NCBI RefSeq assembly: GCF_014356525.2
Contig: NC_052508.1
Location: forward strand, 46,045,858 to 46,109,857
DNA length: 64,000 bases
Origin: Nilaparvata lugens
Taxonomy: Eukaryota; Arthropoda; Insecta; Hemiptera; Delphacidae
Direction: 5' to 3'
Part shown: in pieces, positions 1 through 12,700 of the stretch
Numbering within the stretch: the stretch's first letter is position 1
How the letters are laid out: each line of letters begins with the position of its first letter
The notes under the pieces: generated by a model
The model's database searches: none
The model's input: only the letters and a program-made list of their open reading frames with translations
What the model was told of the DNA's origin: nothing
Made by a program: the position numbers and the translations under genes

Positions 1-16
1 TCTGATAGATACTGAG

Positions 17-335
17 CGGAGCTTAGCTTCGGCTGCCTCCCAGCCAATGTGATACAGCCACCTGTCCACACCCCTTCGGTACACGGCTAGACTCTACACC
101 TCCGCCTCTCTTATTTCTTTCGGCAAGTTTCTATATAAAATGTGAGCCACGTGAAATGAATTTGACAGCTCTGACCCATGTGGATGTGTCAGTTGAGGAA
201 CATCATAATTGTAGTTGGTCCTGTGGCGAGTTTCATACCGGAAATTTAAATTTGTCTCACCTAAGATCTGGGTTTTGTATTTTTTCAAGTGAATTAGGTA
301 ATATTTTTTTTTGATGAAGATCTGTCTGATATTTA
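17..335 (-). mobile_element. LINE ORF2 C-terminal fragment, unit A1 copy
   Basis: Duplicate of 5644-5960 inside unit A1, with the same frameshift after [11 protein letters not shown]. It shows that the fragment was part of the duplicated unit and not added later. Confidence 0.65.
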
Positions 336-535
336 GAACCGGGAATTCTGAAAAAAGCAAGCTAGTCGGATATCTATGGCCTTTTTCAAGATTGTTTTAA
401 TAATTGCTCTAATATTGTTTTAGTTATTGACTATTTCAATATTTTAAATTTTTTGAGTGCATAATTATGCATATATATTCAAGAGTACAATATTAATCAA
501 GTATTAAGCCCAGCATAAGAATGTATAATGCAAAC

Positions 536-701
536 CTAAATATATTGGCATTGAGAGCACATCCAACAAATCCTTCGGATGCTTTTGGATCATGAAGAAA
601 CCTGATTTCAAGTGGAGCAACACCGTCCAATCCAAGGTTTATTGTTTGCAAGAGTTTGCGATCTTTCCAGGAATAAAAGTTCAATGATCTTCCCGTCAGC
701 T
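536..701 (-). CDS. SELENBP1: SELENBP1 exon 6, copy in unit A1
   Basis: Second copy of exon 6, same splice sites as 6161-6326 and the same predicted peptide. Ends in phase 2 with ...TTTAG|GTTTGC; the next exon (family segment after GCALSSTIQRFY in human) must lie left of the window. Confidence 0.85.
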
Positions 702-3700
702 CTAGAAAACAGATTCTTACTTTTATTAAACAAAAACTCATGTATTTTTGTTCAAATAATAAAAAATATATTCTTATATATTTAGACTGCCTTATGTACT
801 AGAAATGATTACAATATCTGATTTTGATATTGCCGAAGATGAGTGACTGTGTTCATGTAGGTCAGACATGAATATCACAGGTATCGAGTATATTGAGTTA
901 AGCTGTAACAACAAAGTCTAGATAAACACATTCAAAAGTTAAAAAGCCTGAACTTATGGTATCAATGAATTCTGAATTTATTCCACTTTATTAATCAGCT
1001 TACAGGACTGAGAGTTTGAAAACTAGCAGATCTTCAGTGCAGGTTATGGTTTCAACACGAGACTGCAATCCTGTACGTTGATTGATAATGAAGGATTTAC
1101 AATAAAATTTGCGTTTTCCAATATGTAATGAAGTTGTACAATATCAATATTGAATTCAACAAATTTTATAAATTCATAAGACCCAAAAAAGTAGGCCAAA
1201 TGTACCCTACTGTACGGTGTTTGAATCAGTTGCTATTAAGAAATATAGCTCTCATTTATTTAATAATTTTTTAGCTTAATAATAACTATTATCACTAAAT
1301 TTCTTGAAATTTGAATACATTGCATACTAATAATAGAAAAATTATGAAAATAATTTTCAAAGTGGGCGTAATTATTGGTTTTCTTCAGCGAATTTGTAAT
1401 GTTTCATGTCATACTTTTCAGTAGACCTACTGATGTAGTGATTGACAATACGGTACTTTTAATAATATTGATCATTTATATGTTTTCATTGCACATAGCA
1501 TGTAGTGACTTGATGGTACTTTATGGAATACGGTAATGTTTGATTTTGATTTGATTTAAAATGAAGTACCACAATGGATATAATATTGAATTAAACGTTT
1601 TGACACATGAATGATAGTCATAATATGATTTATAGTACCTATAAAATAATATTTGATCAAGAGTAACATGATTGGCAAGTATAGTAGAGTAAATAGTACA
1701 TACTTGGGTCCATATTCTCCTCGGGAATGCAGCCTTTCTTGAAGGACTTTGGCGCACCCCATTCGCTGGATACCATTATATCCCAGTAGGGTTGATACCA
1801 AAAGTCATAACCAAATTTAGCCTGTTCGCCATTTGTCCATAAACCTATTTTCAACAAAACATGGAAAGTTTATTGTGAAATCAATATTGAATTATTTTTG
1901 GGAGTCGGTTGGAAAAATAAAAACTCATGCATATACTCATGCGGTACAGTATTCTCTCCAATCACAAAAACAATATTAAGAACATAATTAGGTAAGTTTA
2001 CTAGGAATTTTTATGACATTCGAAGTTCGAAATAAATAAAGAAAAAGACAATATGTAATGTAATAAAAACAAGAAAGTATAAACTAAATAATAACTTTAC
2101 AAAGTTTGTTGAATAAGAAAAATCAACTGAAAAGTATGAAAAAGAAGAAGAAAAATAGAAAGAAGGATTGTTTCACACTATCTTGATAAAACATTTCATC
2201 GCTGAGGCAGGCGGCAGTGTCAACAATGAGAAAAATAGAATTTCAGCCAGCCAGAACTTAGAAATAATATAAAAACTCGCTGGTAATTGTGTAGCCAAAT
2301 AATAGTAACAATAATAATAATATATATTATAGATAATCTAAGTATATAATAAATTATAAGTTTAGTGTGTTCGCATTAATATTAAGATACATCATTATGT
2401 CCTTTTTAGTGTAGTCTCGAATATTTTGGGGAAGTCTATTGAATAAGTAGGGAAGAACATAGTGGAGGGATCTTTTGCCGTATACATTATTGAATCTGGG
2501 GACTAGGAATATTAATGGAAATCTCAAGTTGTAAGGTGCGGCAGGAGCAAGAAATCTATACTGAAAATTACATTTAAAAAGTGTTATAAGTTTGTAAAAG
2601 TAAAAATTTCTGGGTGATAGGGTATGGTAAAATATATAGATGTTTTGTAGGTTGTTTGGATCAATATTAAAGACAGGGATTCTGGTTGTTATACAGTTTA
2701 ATGTTCTCAGTTGGATTCGCTCTATTCTTTTTAAAAGATAATTTGCTGCACTTCCCCATGTTTCAATTCCATATCTAACAATAGGTTCCATCAGTGACTT
2801 ATAAATTAGATACAAGCAGTCGGGAGTGATGTTTCTATGCAGATAATAAATTTTTGCATTTAGCGCTTGAAGTCTTTTTGCAGTGTGATCGATATGAGGA
2901 TTCCATCTCAGGCTACAATCAATTATAATACCAAGATAACGGGTGCTATTCACTAGATCTAGAGGCGGACATTTGCAAGTTAGAAAAGCATTTGAATAAA
3001 GGCAATGGCAGTCATGACTTGATACTGTTGGTATTTCATTGCATCTCAGATGGGGAGACTTGAAGTGCATTAATACAGTTTTTTTTCTATTAACAATTAG
3101 ATTTCTGTCGTGGGACCATCTTAGGATTCTGTTATAATCCAGTTGGATCAATTGCTGGGCTGTTTTCAAATCTCTATGTCCAACTATCAGAACAGTATCA
3201 TCTGCATACATTAGTACTTCTCCATGACTAATTACACTGGAAATTGAGTTTACATAGATGTTATATAAAATCGGGCCTAAAATACTTCCTTGTGGTACAC
3301 CAAAATCATCATTTTTATGTAATCCACTGTGATTGCCACCCAGGTTGACCATGAAATATCTATCAGTCAGATAGCTCTTGAATAACTTCAATACATTGCC
3401 AGTAATTCCTATATTTGATAATTCTCGCAGTAATATCTTGTGATCAAGGGTATCAAAAGCTTTAGAATAATCGATAAATAGTGCAAGAACATGATATCTG
3501 TCGTTTAGCAGATTGTTTATTTTATTAGTAAAATTTACGAGAAGGGACTCAGTGCTTTTTCCTTTTTGAAACCCATATTGAGAGTTGGAAAGAATATTAT
3601 TTTGAAGAAGGTATTTATTTAAGTGTGTGAATAAATATTTTTCAAAAATTTTCTCGGGTACTGACAATTTAGATATAGGTCTGAAATTGTTAAAGTTATC

Positions 3701-6700
3701 ACGAGCACCAGATTTATAAATTGGTTTAACTATAGAAATCTTCATTGAGTCAGGAAAAATTCCTTTTGAGATAGATAAGTTGATCAAGTGACATAGAGGA
3801 ATATAGAGATAGTCGTCAAGGATATGAAAATCCAAAACTCCCACACCATCAAAACCAGGTGATTTATTTTTATCCATATTATTTACTATTTGTTTAATGT
3901 CTTGAACAGTAGCTTTTCTGAGATAGAAATTTACATTAGGTGGGACCGCGACAGAGTCATCGAGAATCAGTGGACATGAATGAGAAGTATTCCTGATATT
4001 TTTTATAAAAGAGTCGGCGAAAGCAGAACAATTTGGTCGGGAGTTGAGAATTTATTAGAAAAACTGTTTAGGACTCTATCATCAGACACATCCGATGATC
4101 TTCCCAGAATTCCATTTATACACTTCCATTTCTTTCTAATATCGTTTTTAGAGTCATTAAAATTTTTAATTATATAATTTCTCTTAGCATGTGTTATTTC
4201 TTTATTTAGTTTGTTTCTAAAAGATTGATATTCATTTTTGTATTCTGAATTCGAAGGATTACTTTTGGTGCGTCTGAATAAGACATCTCGCATTTTAAGT
4301 TTATTATAAAGTTCTTCAGTCATCCAGTTATTCTTGAAATTATTGGATTTCTTGTTTTTGATACGAATTATTTTCTTAGATTGGTTCAATGCTCTGTCGA
4401 AATTCAATTTTATCTTATCGTATACTAAGTTGGGTGAGAAAAATAAGAGACAACTATTCCATTCGCTCTGTTTTAAAATGGATGAACGTTTTTTCCTGTC
4501 AATGATTGTCTTAAATTCTTCTTTATCTTGATTGGATTTTATTTGGGGGTTGTATCGAATTTTGCAACCTACAATATAGTGATCAGAGATCTTTACATTT
4601 ATTACTCCGGTATTTGAACTAAAATTACTGCTAAGTAGTAAAAATAAATGATCAATACAAGTTTGAGTAAGCAAGTTTTGTCTGAGCTCTTCTCTCGTGA
4701 CTATAGATATACCTTTTTTACAACCATAAGATAATAACATCGATTCATATAATTGTACAAATTGATCATTTTGTTTGAAAAGATCTAGGTTTGTATCACC
4801 TAAAATGATAAGATTCGCTTTATTATCAACTTCAAGTATTAGTTTCTCGAGATCAGAGATGAAATTATCTTTTTGAAAACTGTGTGGCCTGTACAAACTG
4901 ATTATATTGAAAGATACGTTTTTAAATTTAATGTCTAACATAATATATTCTAAATTTATTACATTGAAGTTGACAGTGATTTCCTTGAAATTTATTTTAT
5001 TCTTTATGAAAGCTGCAAGGCCATGATATAATCTATTAGGGGCACATTTGTATAAAGATCTATACCCATTAATTTGAAAAAGACTACTTAAATTAGAATC
5101 AATGTTGATTTCTGACAAAAAAATAATATCGATATTAGCATTACAGACAGCTAAAGTGAGTTCGTTGAAATTCTGTCTCAGTGACCTAATATTAAGATAG
5201 ATAATTTTAAACGGAGCAATAATCTCTAGCGATAAAGAGGAAGGAATGCTCTTATCAGCAAGCCAGCTATCAATAGTTGGAAACGCCTTGCAAGGCAAAA
5301 CCGTCTCCTCAATTGGAAAATCATAATCTATCATGACTGTATGGTTGATAAGTTAATAATGAATGAATAATTCCAGATTTTCAAAATAACAATGGTAGGT
5401 ACTTGAATTACAAATAATAGAACAATAATACAAAGCCCAGTGCACAAAGTAGAATGTGAGTTGTAAAAGGAAATACGGAAATCTTGAAACTGAACATTGG
5501 TGCAGAGGTATAAGTAATCTTATCAGATGATTCTATCGAGATCTGATTCAACCTTAATACGGATCACTTGTGCCTGGGGCTCTTTTCTTACTAGTATTCT
5601 ACCCTGAGAGGTCCATACATATTTGTAGCCAAGTGGTTTTGCTCGGAGCTTAGCTTCGGCTGCCTCCCAGCCAATGTGATACAGCCACCTGTCCACACCC
5701 CTTCGGTACACGGCTAGACTCTACACCTCCGCCTCTCTTATTTCTTTCGGCAAGTTTCTATATAAAATGTGAGCCACGTGAAATGAATTTGACAGCTCTG
5801 ACCCATGTGGATGTGTCAGTTGAGGAACATCATAATTGTAGTTGGTCCTGTGGCGAGTTTCATACCGGAAATTTAAATTTGTCTCACCTAAGATCTGGGT
5901 TTTGTATTTTTTCAAGTGAATTAGGTAATAATTTTTTTGATGAAGATCTGTCTGATATTTAGAACCGGGAATTCTGAAAAAAGCAAAGTAGTCGGATATC
6001 TATGGCCTTTTTTCAAGATTGTTTTAATAATTGCTCTAATTGTTTTAGTTATTGACTATTTGAATATTTTAAATTTTTTGAGTGCATAATTATGCATATA
6101 TATTCAAGAGTACAATATTAATCAAGTATTAAGCCCAGCATAAGAATGTATAATGCAAACCTAAATATATTGGCATTGAGAGCACATCCAACAAATCCTT
6201 CGGATGCTTTTGGATCATGAAGAAACCTGATTTCAAGTGGAGCAACACCGTCCAATCCAAGGTTTATTGTTTGCAAGAGTTTGCGATCTTTCCAGGAATA
6301 AAAGTTCAATGATCTGCCCGTCAGCTCTAGAAAACAGATTCTTACTTTTATTAAACAAAAACTCATGTATTTTGTTCAAATAATAAAAAATATATTCTTA
6401 TATATTTAGACTGCCTTATGTACTAGAAATGATTACAATATCTGATTTTGATATTGCCGAAGATGAGTGACTGTGTTCATGTAGGTCAGACATGAATATC
6501 ACAGGTATCGAGTACCGGTATATTGAGTTAAGCTGTAACAACAAAGTCTAGATAAACACATTCAAAAGTTAAAAAGCCTGAACTTATGGTATCAATGAAT
6601 TCTGAATTTATTCCACTTTATTAATCAGCTTACAGGACTGAGAGTTTGAAAACTAGCAGATCTTCAGTGCAGGTTATGGTTTCAACACGAGACTGCAATC

Positions 6701-9700
6701 CTGTACGTTGATTGATAATGAAGGATTTACAATAAAATTTGCGTTTTCCAATATGTAATGAAGTTGTACAATATCAATATTGAATTCAACAAATTTTATA
6801 AATTCATAAGACCCAAAAAAGTAGGCCAAATGTACCCTACTGTACTGTGTTTGAATCAGTTGCTATTAAGAAATATAGCTCTCATTTATTTAATAATTTT
6901 TTAGCTTAATAATAACTATTATCACTAAATTTCTTGAAATTTGAATACATTGCATACTAATAATAGAAAAATTATGAAAATAATTTTCAAAGTGGGCGTA
7001 ATTATTGGTTTTCTTCAGCGAATTTGTAATGTTTCATGTCATACTTTTCAGTAGACCTACTGATGTAGTGATTGACAATACGGTACTTTTAATAATATTG
7101 ATCATTTATATGTTTTCATTGCACATAGCATGTAGTGACTTGATGGTACTTTATGGAATACGGTAATGTTTGATTTTGATTTGATTTAAAATGAAGTACC
7201 ACAATGGATATAATATTGAATTAAACGTTTTGACACATGAATGATAGTCATAATATGATTTATAGTACCTATAAAATAATATTTGATCAAGAGTAACATG
7301 ATTGGCAAGTATAGTAGAGTAAATAGTACATACTTGGGTCCATATTCTCCTCGGGAATGCAGCCTTTCTTGAAGGACTTTGGCGCACCCCATTCGCTGGA
7401 TACCATTATATCCCAGTAGGGTTGATACCAAAAGTCATAACCAAATTTAGCCTGTTCGCCATTTGTCCATAAACCTATTTTCAACAAAACATGGAAAGTT
7501 TATTGTGAAATCAATATTGAATTATTTTTGGGAGTCGGTTGGAAAAATAAAAACTCATGCATATACTCATGCGGTACAGTATTCTCTCCAGTCACTATCA
7601 ATTTATATAGTAACATAATATTTACCGTATTTATTAGACAAACACATACAATGTTCAGGAAATATAAATCGGACAGAACTTAATTTCTCTTCTATTCCTG
7701 AATTGTGTTCATATTGTCATTGAAATGAATTATTGTTTAATAGTAATGTAGTAATTTATATTAACACTAAATTATTCTTATATTAACATTGAACAACTCA
7801 ACAGAAATCAAATCAAAAATAAATGGTTAATTTTGAATTTGAAATGGTGATAAGAAAGCCAATAAATCAGTAGATAATTGAATGTTATGAATTTATACAG
7901 TGTCTTGGTAATTTTTTATCATGAGTAGAGTTGATAATTGTCAGTTCCGAATGTTAATACATTGTAGCATTTCATTAAATTTATTATAATATAATTATTA
8001 TTTTTTGATAAATAATATCATTATAGGAGTATATTGATCATAAAATATTTGTTAAAATCAACATAGACAATTAGAAGGGAGAACAGGCAATCTACCAAAA
8101 CCTCTTCATGTATATTCAGTAATTAAATGTGCAAGAGCGTCATACAGCTGAAGATAGGAATGAATAGCTTATTATCACTATGGAAGCAGTGCAGAATGAT
8201 ATTAAAATACAATGTTTTTTTCTATTACATTAGTTTGGAATAGAATTTAATTACTTTAACCTCAATTGGATGGAAGTCAAATTTAATGAATGAATTTTTG
8301 AATCTTGATAGAAGGAAGGAAATGGAAAAGAAAATTATAAAAAATAAATTCTATAAGTATTAGTGATCATTGTAGGCTATAGATTCACCTGTCACTTGCC
8401 AGGAAGAGTTGTCGATGAGTACAAATTCTCCGAGGCCATCACCCTGTGGGTAGTTGCCCATGGTTGAGATCATCACCTCTCCCGAGGGAAGGCAGTGAGT
8501 CGTGTGTGGAGTGCCCACACCCAACGATTGCATCGCTTCAGGCTCCAGTACCTAACATTAAGGCTCTATCATCGTTAAATACTTTTCAAAAACTAATGAC
8601 AGCTACTGTAAACGTTATATATCGAATCAAATTAAACGAGGTTTGAACCAAAAAAAGATTGAGAGTGGTCTACATACACTGGTTTTAAGAGTATTAAAAA
8701 AATACGTTAATTGGATTAACAATTGAAAAAGTAAAAATAAAAACTCATGCATATACTCATGCGATACAGTATTCTCTCCAGTCACTATCAATTTATATAG
8801 TAACATAATATTTATTTATTAGACAAACACATACAATGTTCAGGAAATACAAATCGGACAGAACTTAATTTATCTTCTATTCCTGAATTGTGTTCATATT
8901 GTCATTGAAATGAATTATTGTTAATAGTAATGTAGTAATTTATATTAACACTAAATTATTCTTATATTAACATTGAACAACTCAACAGAAATAAATCAAA
9001 AATAAATGGTTAATTTTGAATTTGAAATGGTGATAAGAAAGCCAATAAATCAGTAAATAATTGAATGTTATGAATTTATACAGTGTCTTGGTAATTTTCT
9101 ATCATGAGTAGGTAGTTGATAATTGTCAGTTAATACATTGTAGCATTTCATTAAATTTATTATAATATAATTATTATTTTTTGATAAATTATATCATTAT
9201 AGGAGTATATTAATCATAAAATATTTGTTAAAATTAACATAGACAATTAGAAGGGAGAACAGGCAATCTACCAAAACCTCTTCATGTATATTCAGTAATT
9301 AAATGTGCAAGAGCGTCATACAGCTGAAGATAGGAATGAGTAGCTTATTATCACTATGGAAGCAGTGCGAAATGATATTAAAATACAATGTTTTTTTCTA
9401 TTACATTAGTTTGGAACAAATTTATTTACTTTAACCTCAATTGGATGGAAGTCAAATTTAATGAATGAATTTTTGAATCTTGATAGAAGGAAGGAAATGG
9501 AAAAGAAAATTATAAAAAATAAATTATATAAGTATTAGTGATCATTGTACAGATTCACCTGTCACTTGCCAGGAAGAGTTGTCGATGAGTACAAATTCTC
9601 CGAGGCCATCACCCTGTGGGTAGTTGCCCATGGTTGAGATCATCACCTCTCCCGAGGGAAGGCAGTGAGTCGTGTGTGGAGTGCCCACACCCAACGATTG

Positions 9701-12700
9701 CATCGCTTCAGGCTCCAGTACCTAACATTAAGGCTCTATCATCGTTAAATACTTTTCAAAAACTAATGACAGCCACTGTAAACGTTATATATCGAATCAA
9801 ATGAAACGAGGTTTGAACCAAAAAAAGATTGAGAGTGGTCTACATACACTGGTTTTAAGAGTATTAAAAAAATACGTTAATTGGATTAACAATTGAAAAA
9901 GTAAAAAAAAACGTTTTGGGGCCATGTCATGGATTTATGGCAGATATGCTCGGTCTAAAGCGCTAAATATAAAGTAAAATGTAAGGCTGCAGCTAATTTA
10001 TCAAAGCTAGCAAGTGAAGCATTGCATTTTACTGTCATACAGGACGCAGGTAGTAGGAAGGTAGGTAAGGTATTGTACTAGATAATACAAAATGAATTAG
10101 ATTATTCAAATGAGTAAAGTCCGGTCCACACGCTCAAACTTAATATCAGTCTTGCATGATCTTGCCAGGTTCGACAAATAAGACTGAATTAGATGGTTGC
10201 GTCCAAACGTCCAAGTAAGTTTGAATAAACCATCCGTTTTATTTAGACTTAGTGATCTCCTGGGTTGGAGAACTCGCTCAACAACTTGTATTGTAATATT
10301 TGAAACCTGCAACTTTCAATTATGCAGAGTTAGTTTCATGAAGTTTCAATGTAGTTTCATGGAAACAGCTAAATATTTCTCTAACAAGAATAATTTGACA
10401 GTAGGTGTCATTGGGAATCCTATTTGAAATAAAAAATTACTCTTCAAGAATTACTCTGTCGTTTTAACATCTTTGACCCTCATATGTATCCAAATTCAAT
10501 TTTTGAAATGATATGGTGGTCATGTAATACATGATTTCGATACAGAGTTCCAAGAGACAATAAATGGCGAAAACAATTGATAGGCCTATCTCAACCCGTA
10601 TCAGTTTTTTTATGTAAAAGTTGTAAATTTTATATGTTACCAAACGGCTTCAGCTGATGAATGAATAAAAAACTGTATTGATTGCTTGCAATACAGCTTT
10701 CAATAAACAATATAATTTAATAATAATTTTATATACCTTTTTATTAAATATCCAAAATCAATGAGGAAATATTTGTATAAGAAATAAAGTGCTGTGAGTA
10801 AAAGTTTGAAAACTTGTCACAAACTTGCCTTGAAAATCGTTGGAGCTTTGGGATTTGCAACATCAATAATGTAGATCCTATCACTGCCCAAAGCAGGTAG
10901 CACCAGCTTGTCCCGTTTCTTGCTCGAGTCGCCATGGCAGCTGCTGCATGTATTCCAGCCAAAATGGTGCAGCTCGTCTTTCACATAGGGCATTTTTAGT
11001 CGATGAATCACCTAGAAGTTGATAATTAGAAATTAGTAAATTTGATAATAAAAAATTAAGATAAACAATTTATCTCCCAACAGTTATATATACATCACAA
11101 CTATATTATCAATTTATTTGCAATTCATATGCAGAAAAACTATTTAATCACAGAAAGAATGCTTGATAAAGAGGATAGGCTACAGGAAGACAAAATAGTG
11201 AATAAGGGGGAAAAATCCATGAGAACACATCAAACTCATCATTAGCTTCAATTTCACTATGAAGCTACGCCTTTAACTATGATACACTTTACTTCTCAGC
11301 TCATCCATTGAAGTAAGACAAATCAAAATCATTTTTCCATTTGACATATGGACCTACAACACAGAAAGTGGCAAAAATTGTTATTTCATGAGAAATAATA
11401 TTGTCTCAAGTGTCGAACATAAGGTTGGAAATTCTATTGTCGAGTGAATTTTGAATTCAATTTTGAATTAGCTGTTAATAAACTTACTATTGCATTCAAC
11501 TTGTACAAAATCTACCTACTGTACTAATTAATAATTCCTAATTTATTTGCCGGTCAGGCTGATAATCAAATCATTAAGTTGTGATTCAAAAAATAATTTC
11601 CCTGAACTGATGAATTAATTTTTTATGTGACAAGGCTGCCTACCTGGTTGATGGGAGCAGCGTTAATAAAAATGTTCTGTATACAATACAAACAGGCCTT
11701 TGCGAAGTTCACAGCTTAAAAATCAGGCTATTAAAACTCTGGAATTATTTCTATAGGTAATATGATGAAGAGTTTAGTAAATTGATAGGAAAGTAATGAA
11801 CAAATTTTGTTTGCCAAACTGTAATGGAATTCTAGAATTATTTCTGTAGAGAAATTGATGAAAAGTTTAGTAGATTGATGTGGTGGTAATAAATAAACTT
11901 TGAAGATCATAAATGAACTTATGAATGTTGATCTTGAAAGAAGAAACGGGATTTTTGATCACAACCTAGAGCATGGAAGAGGTGCTTTATACAGCAACAA
12001 TTCAATTGGAATGAACGTAACAACATACAACTAAAATTGACTTGAAATATGATATCGTGTAACTTACGTTTGAATAGTTAGGACTGGAAGGATCCACATC
12101 AATTGTAGCCAAATAGTCGGGTTTGGTGAGGTCTGGCTGGATGCAGACCGTGTACAGAATCTTCTCTCTTGGGCCATACTCCATAGCCGCCAGGGGCGTA
12201 TCATACCCTGGGCCACAATGGCATGAGCCTGCAAAACAAATTTCAACAAAGTTCAGGTGATGCATTCTTAGTTTTCACTCACAAATCTATCCTACTAAAT
12301 TGAATCTTTTATTGTCCTGTATTAAAATTTTTCCCTGAAGGCTACTCTCTGAAACCAGGAGACTGTTTTGAAAGGAAAACGATTATTTATTTTTTTTATT
12401 TATTTTAAACAAAATAAAATACATCTGCAGGTAGATTTGGACGAATATATTGTAGATATTCCCCACAAGGTTTTAGATCATTACTGTACCCTAATCTTTT
12501 AATATTTTTATCGACGGCAATGTACGAGAAAGAATTTGATATAATATAATATTAGAGGTACGGTATAGACATTGCAATTTTATTCATTTTCTTGTAAAAG
12601 TAAAATACTCAAGTTCAATGAAATCAAAGAAAATCTTTGAACTTTTTCTCTTAGGTATCTTAAACATAAACTAAATGCTGAAAGGTAAATTCAAGCTTTA

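Larger units (their letters stand above)
17..1960. repeat. Tandem duplication unit A, copy 1
   Basis: Nearly identical to 5644-7590 over about 1.94 kb in the same orientation. Contains SELENBP1 exons 5 and 6 and a LINE 3' fragment. Differences are a handful of SNPs and indels, for example TATTGAGTT preceded by ACCGG only in copy 2. Homology ends at ATTCTCTCCA. Confidence 0.95.
5644..7590. repeat. Tandem duplication unit A, copy 2
   Basis: Second copy of unit A, separated from copy 1 by 3.7 kb that is mostly a LINE. On its right it runs directly into unit B1. Confidence 0.95.

Noticed and set aside
5523..5711. Baculovirus-derived FP gene in the host genome
   Set aside because: The FP-like domain is widespread in insect LINE ORF1 proteins and is followed by a LINE ORF2 here.
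1556..7431. Several 60-80 codon frames around SELENBP1 exon 5 in other phases
   Set aside because: Shadow frames over the exon and its flanking intron; only the phase giving FGYDFWYQP is conserved.
8446..9804. Plus-strand frames [16 protein letters not shown] at two places
   Set aside because: Antisense shadows of SELENBP1 exon 4.
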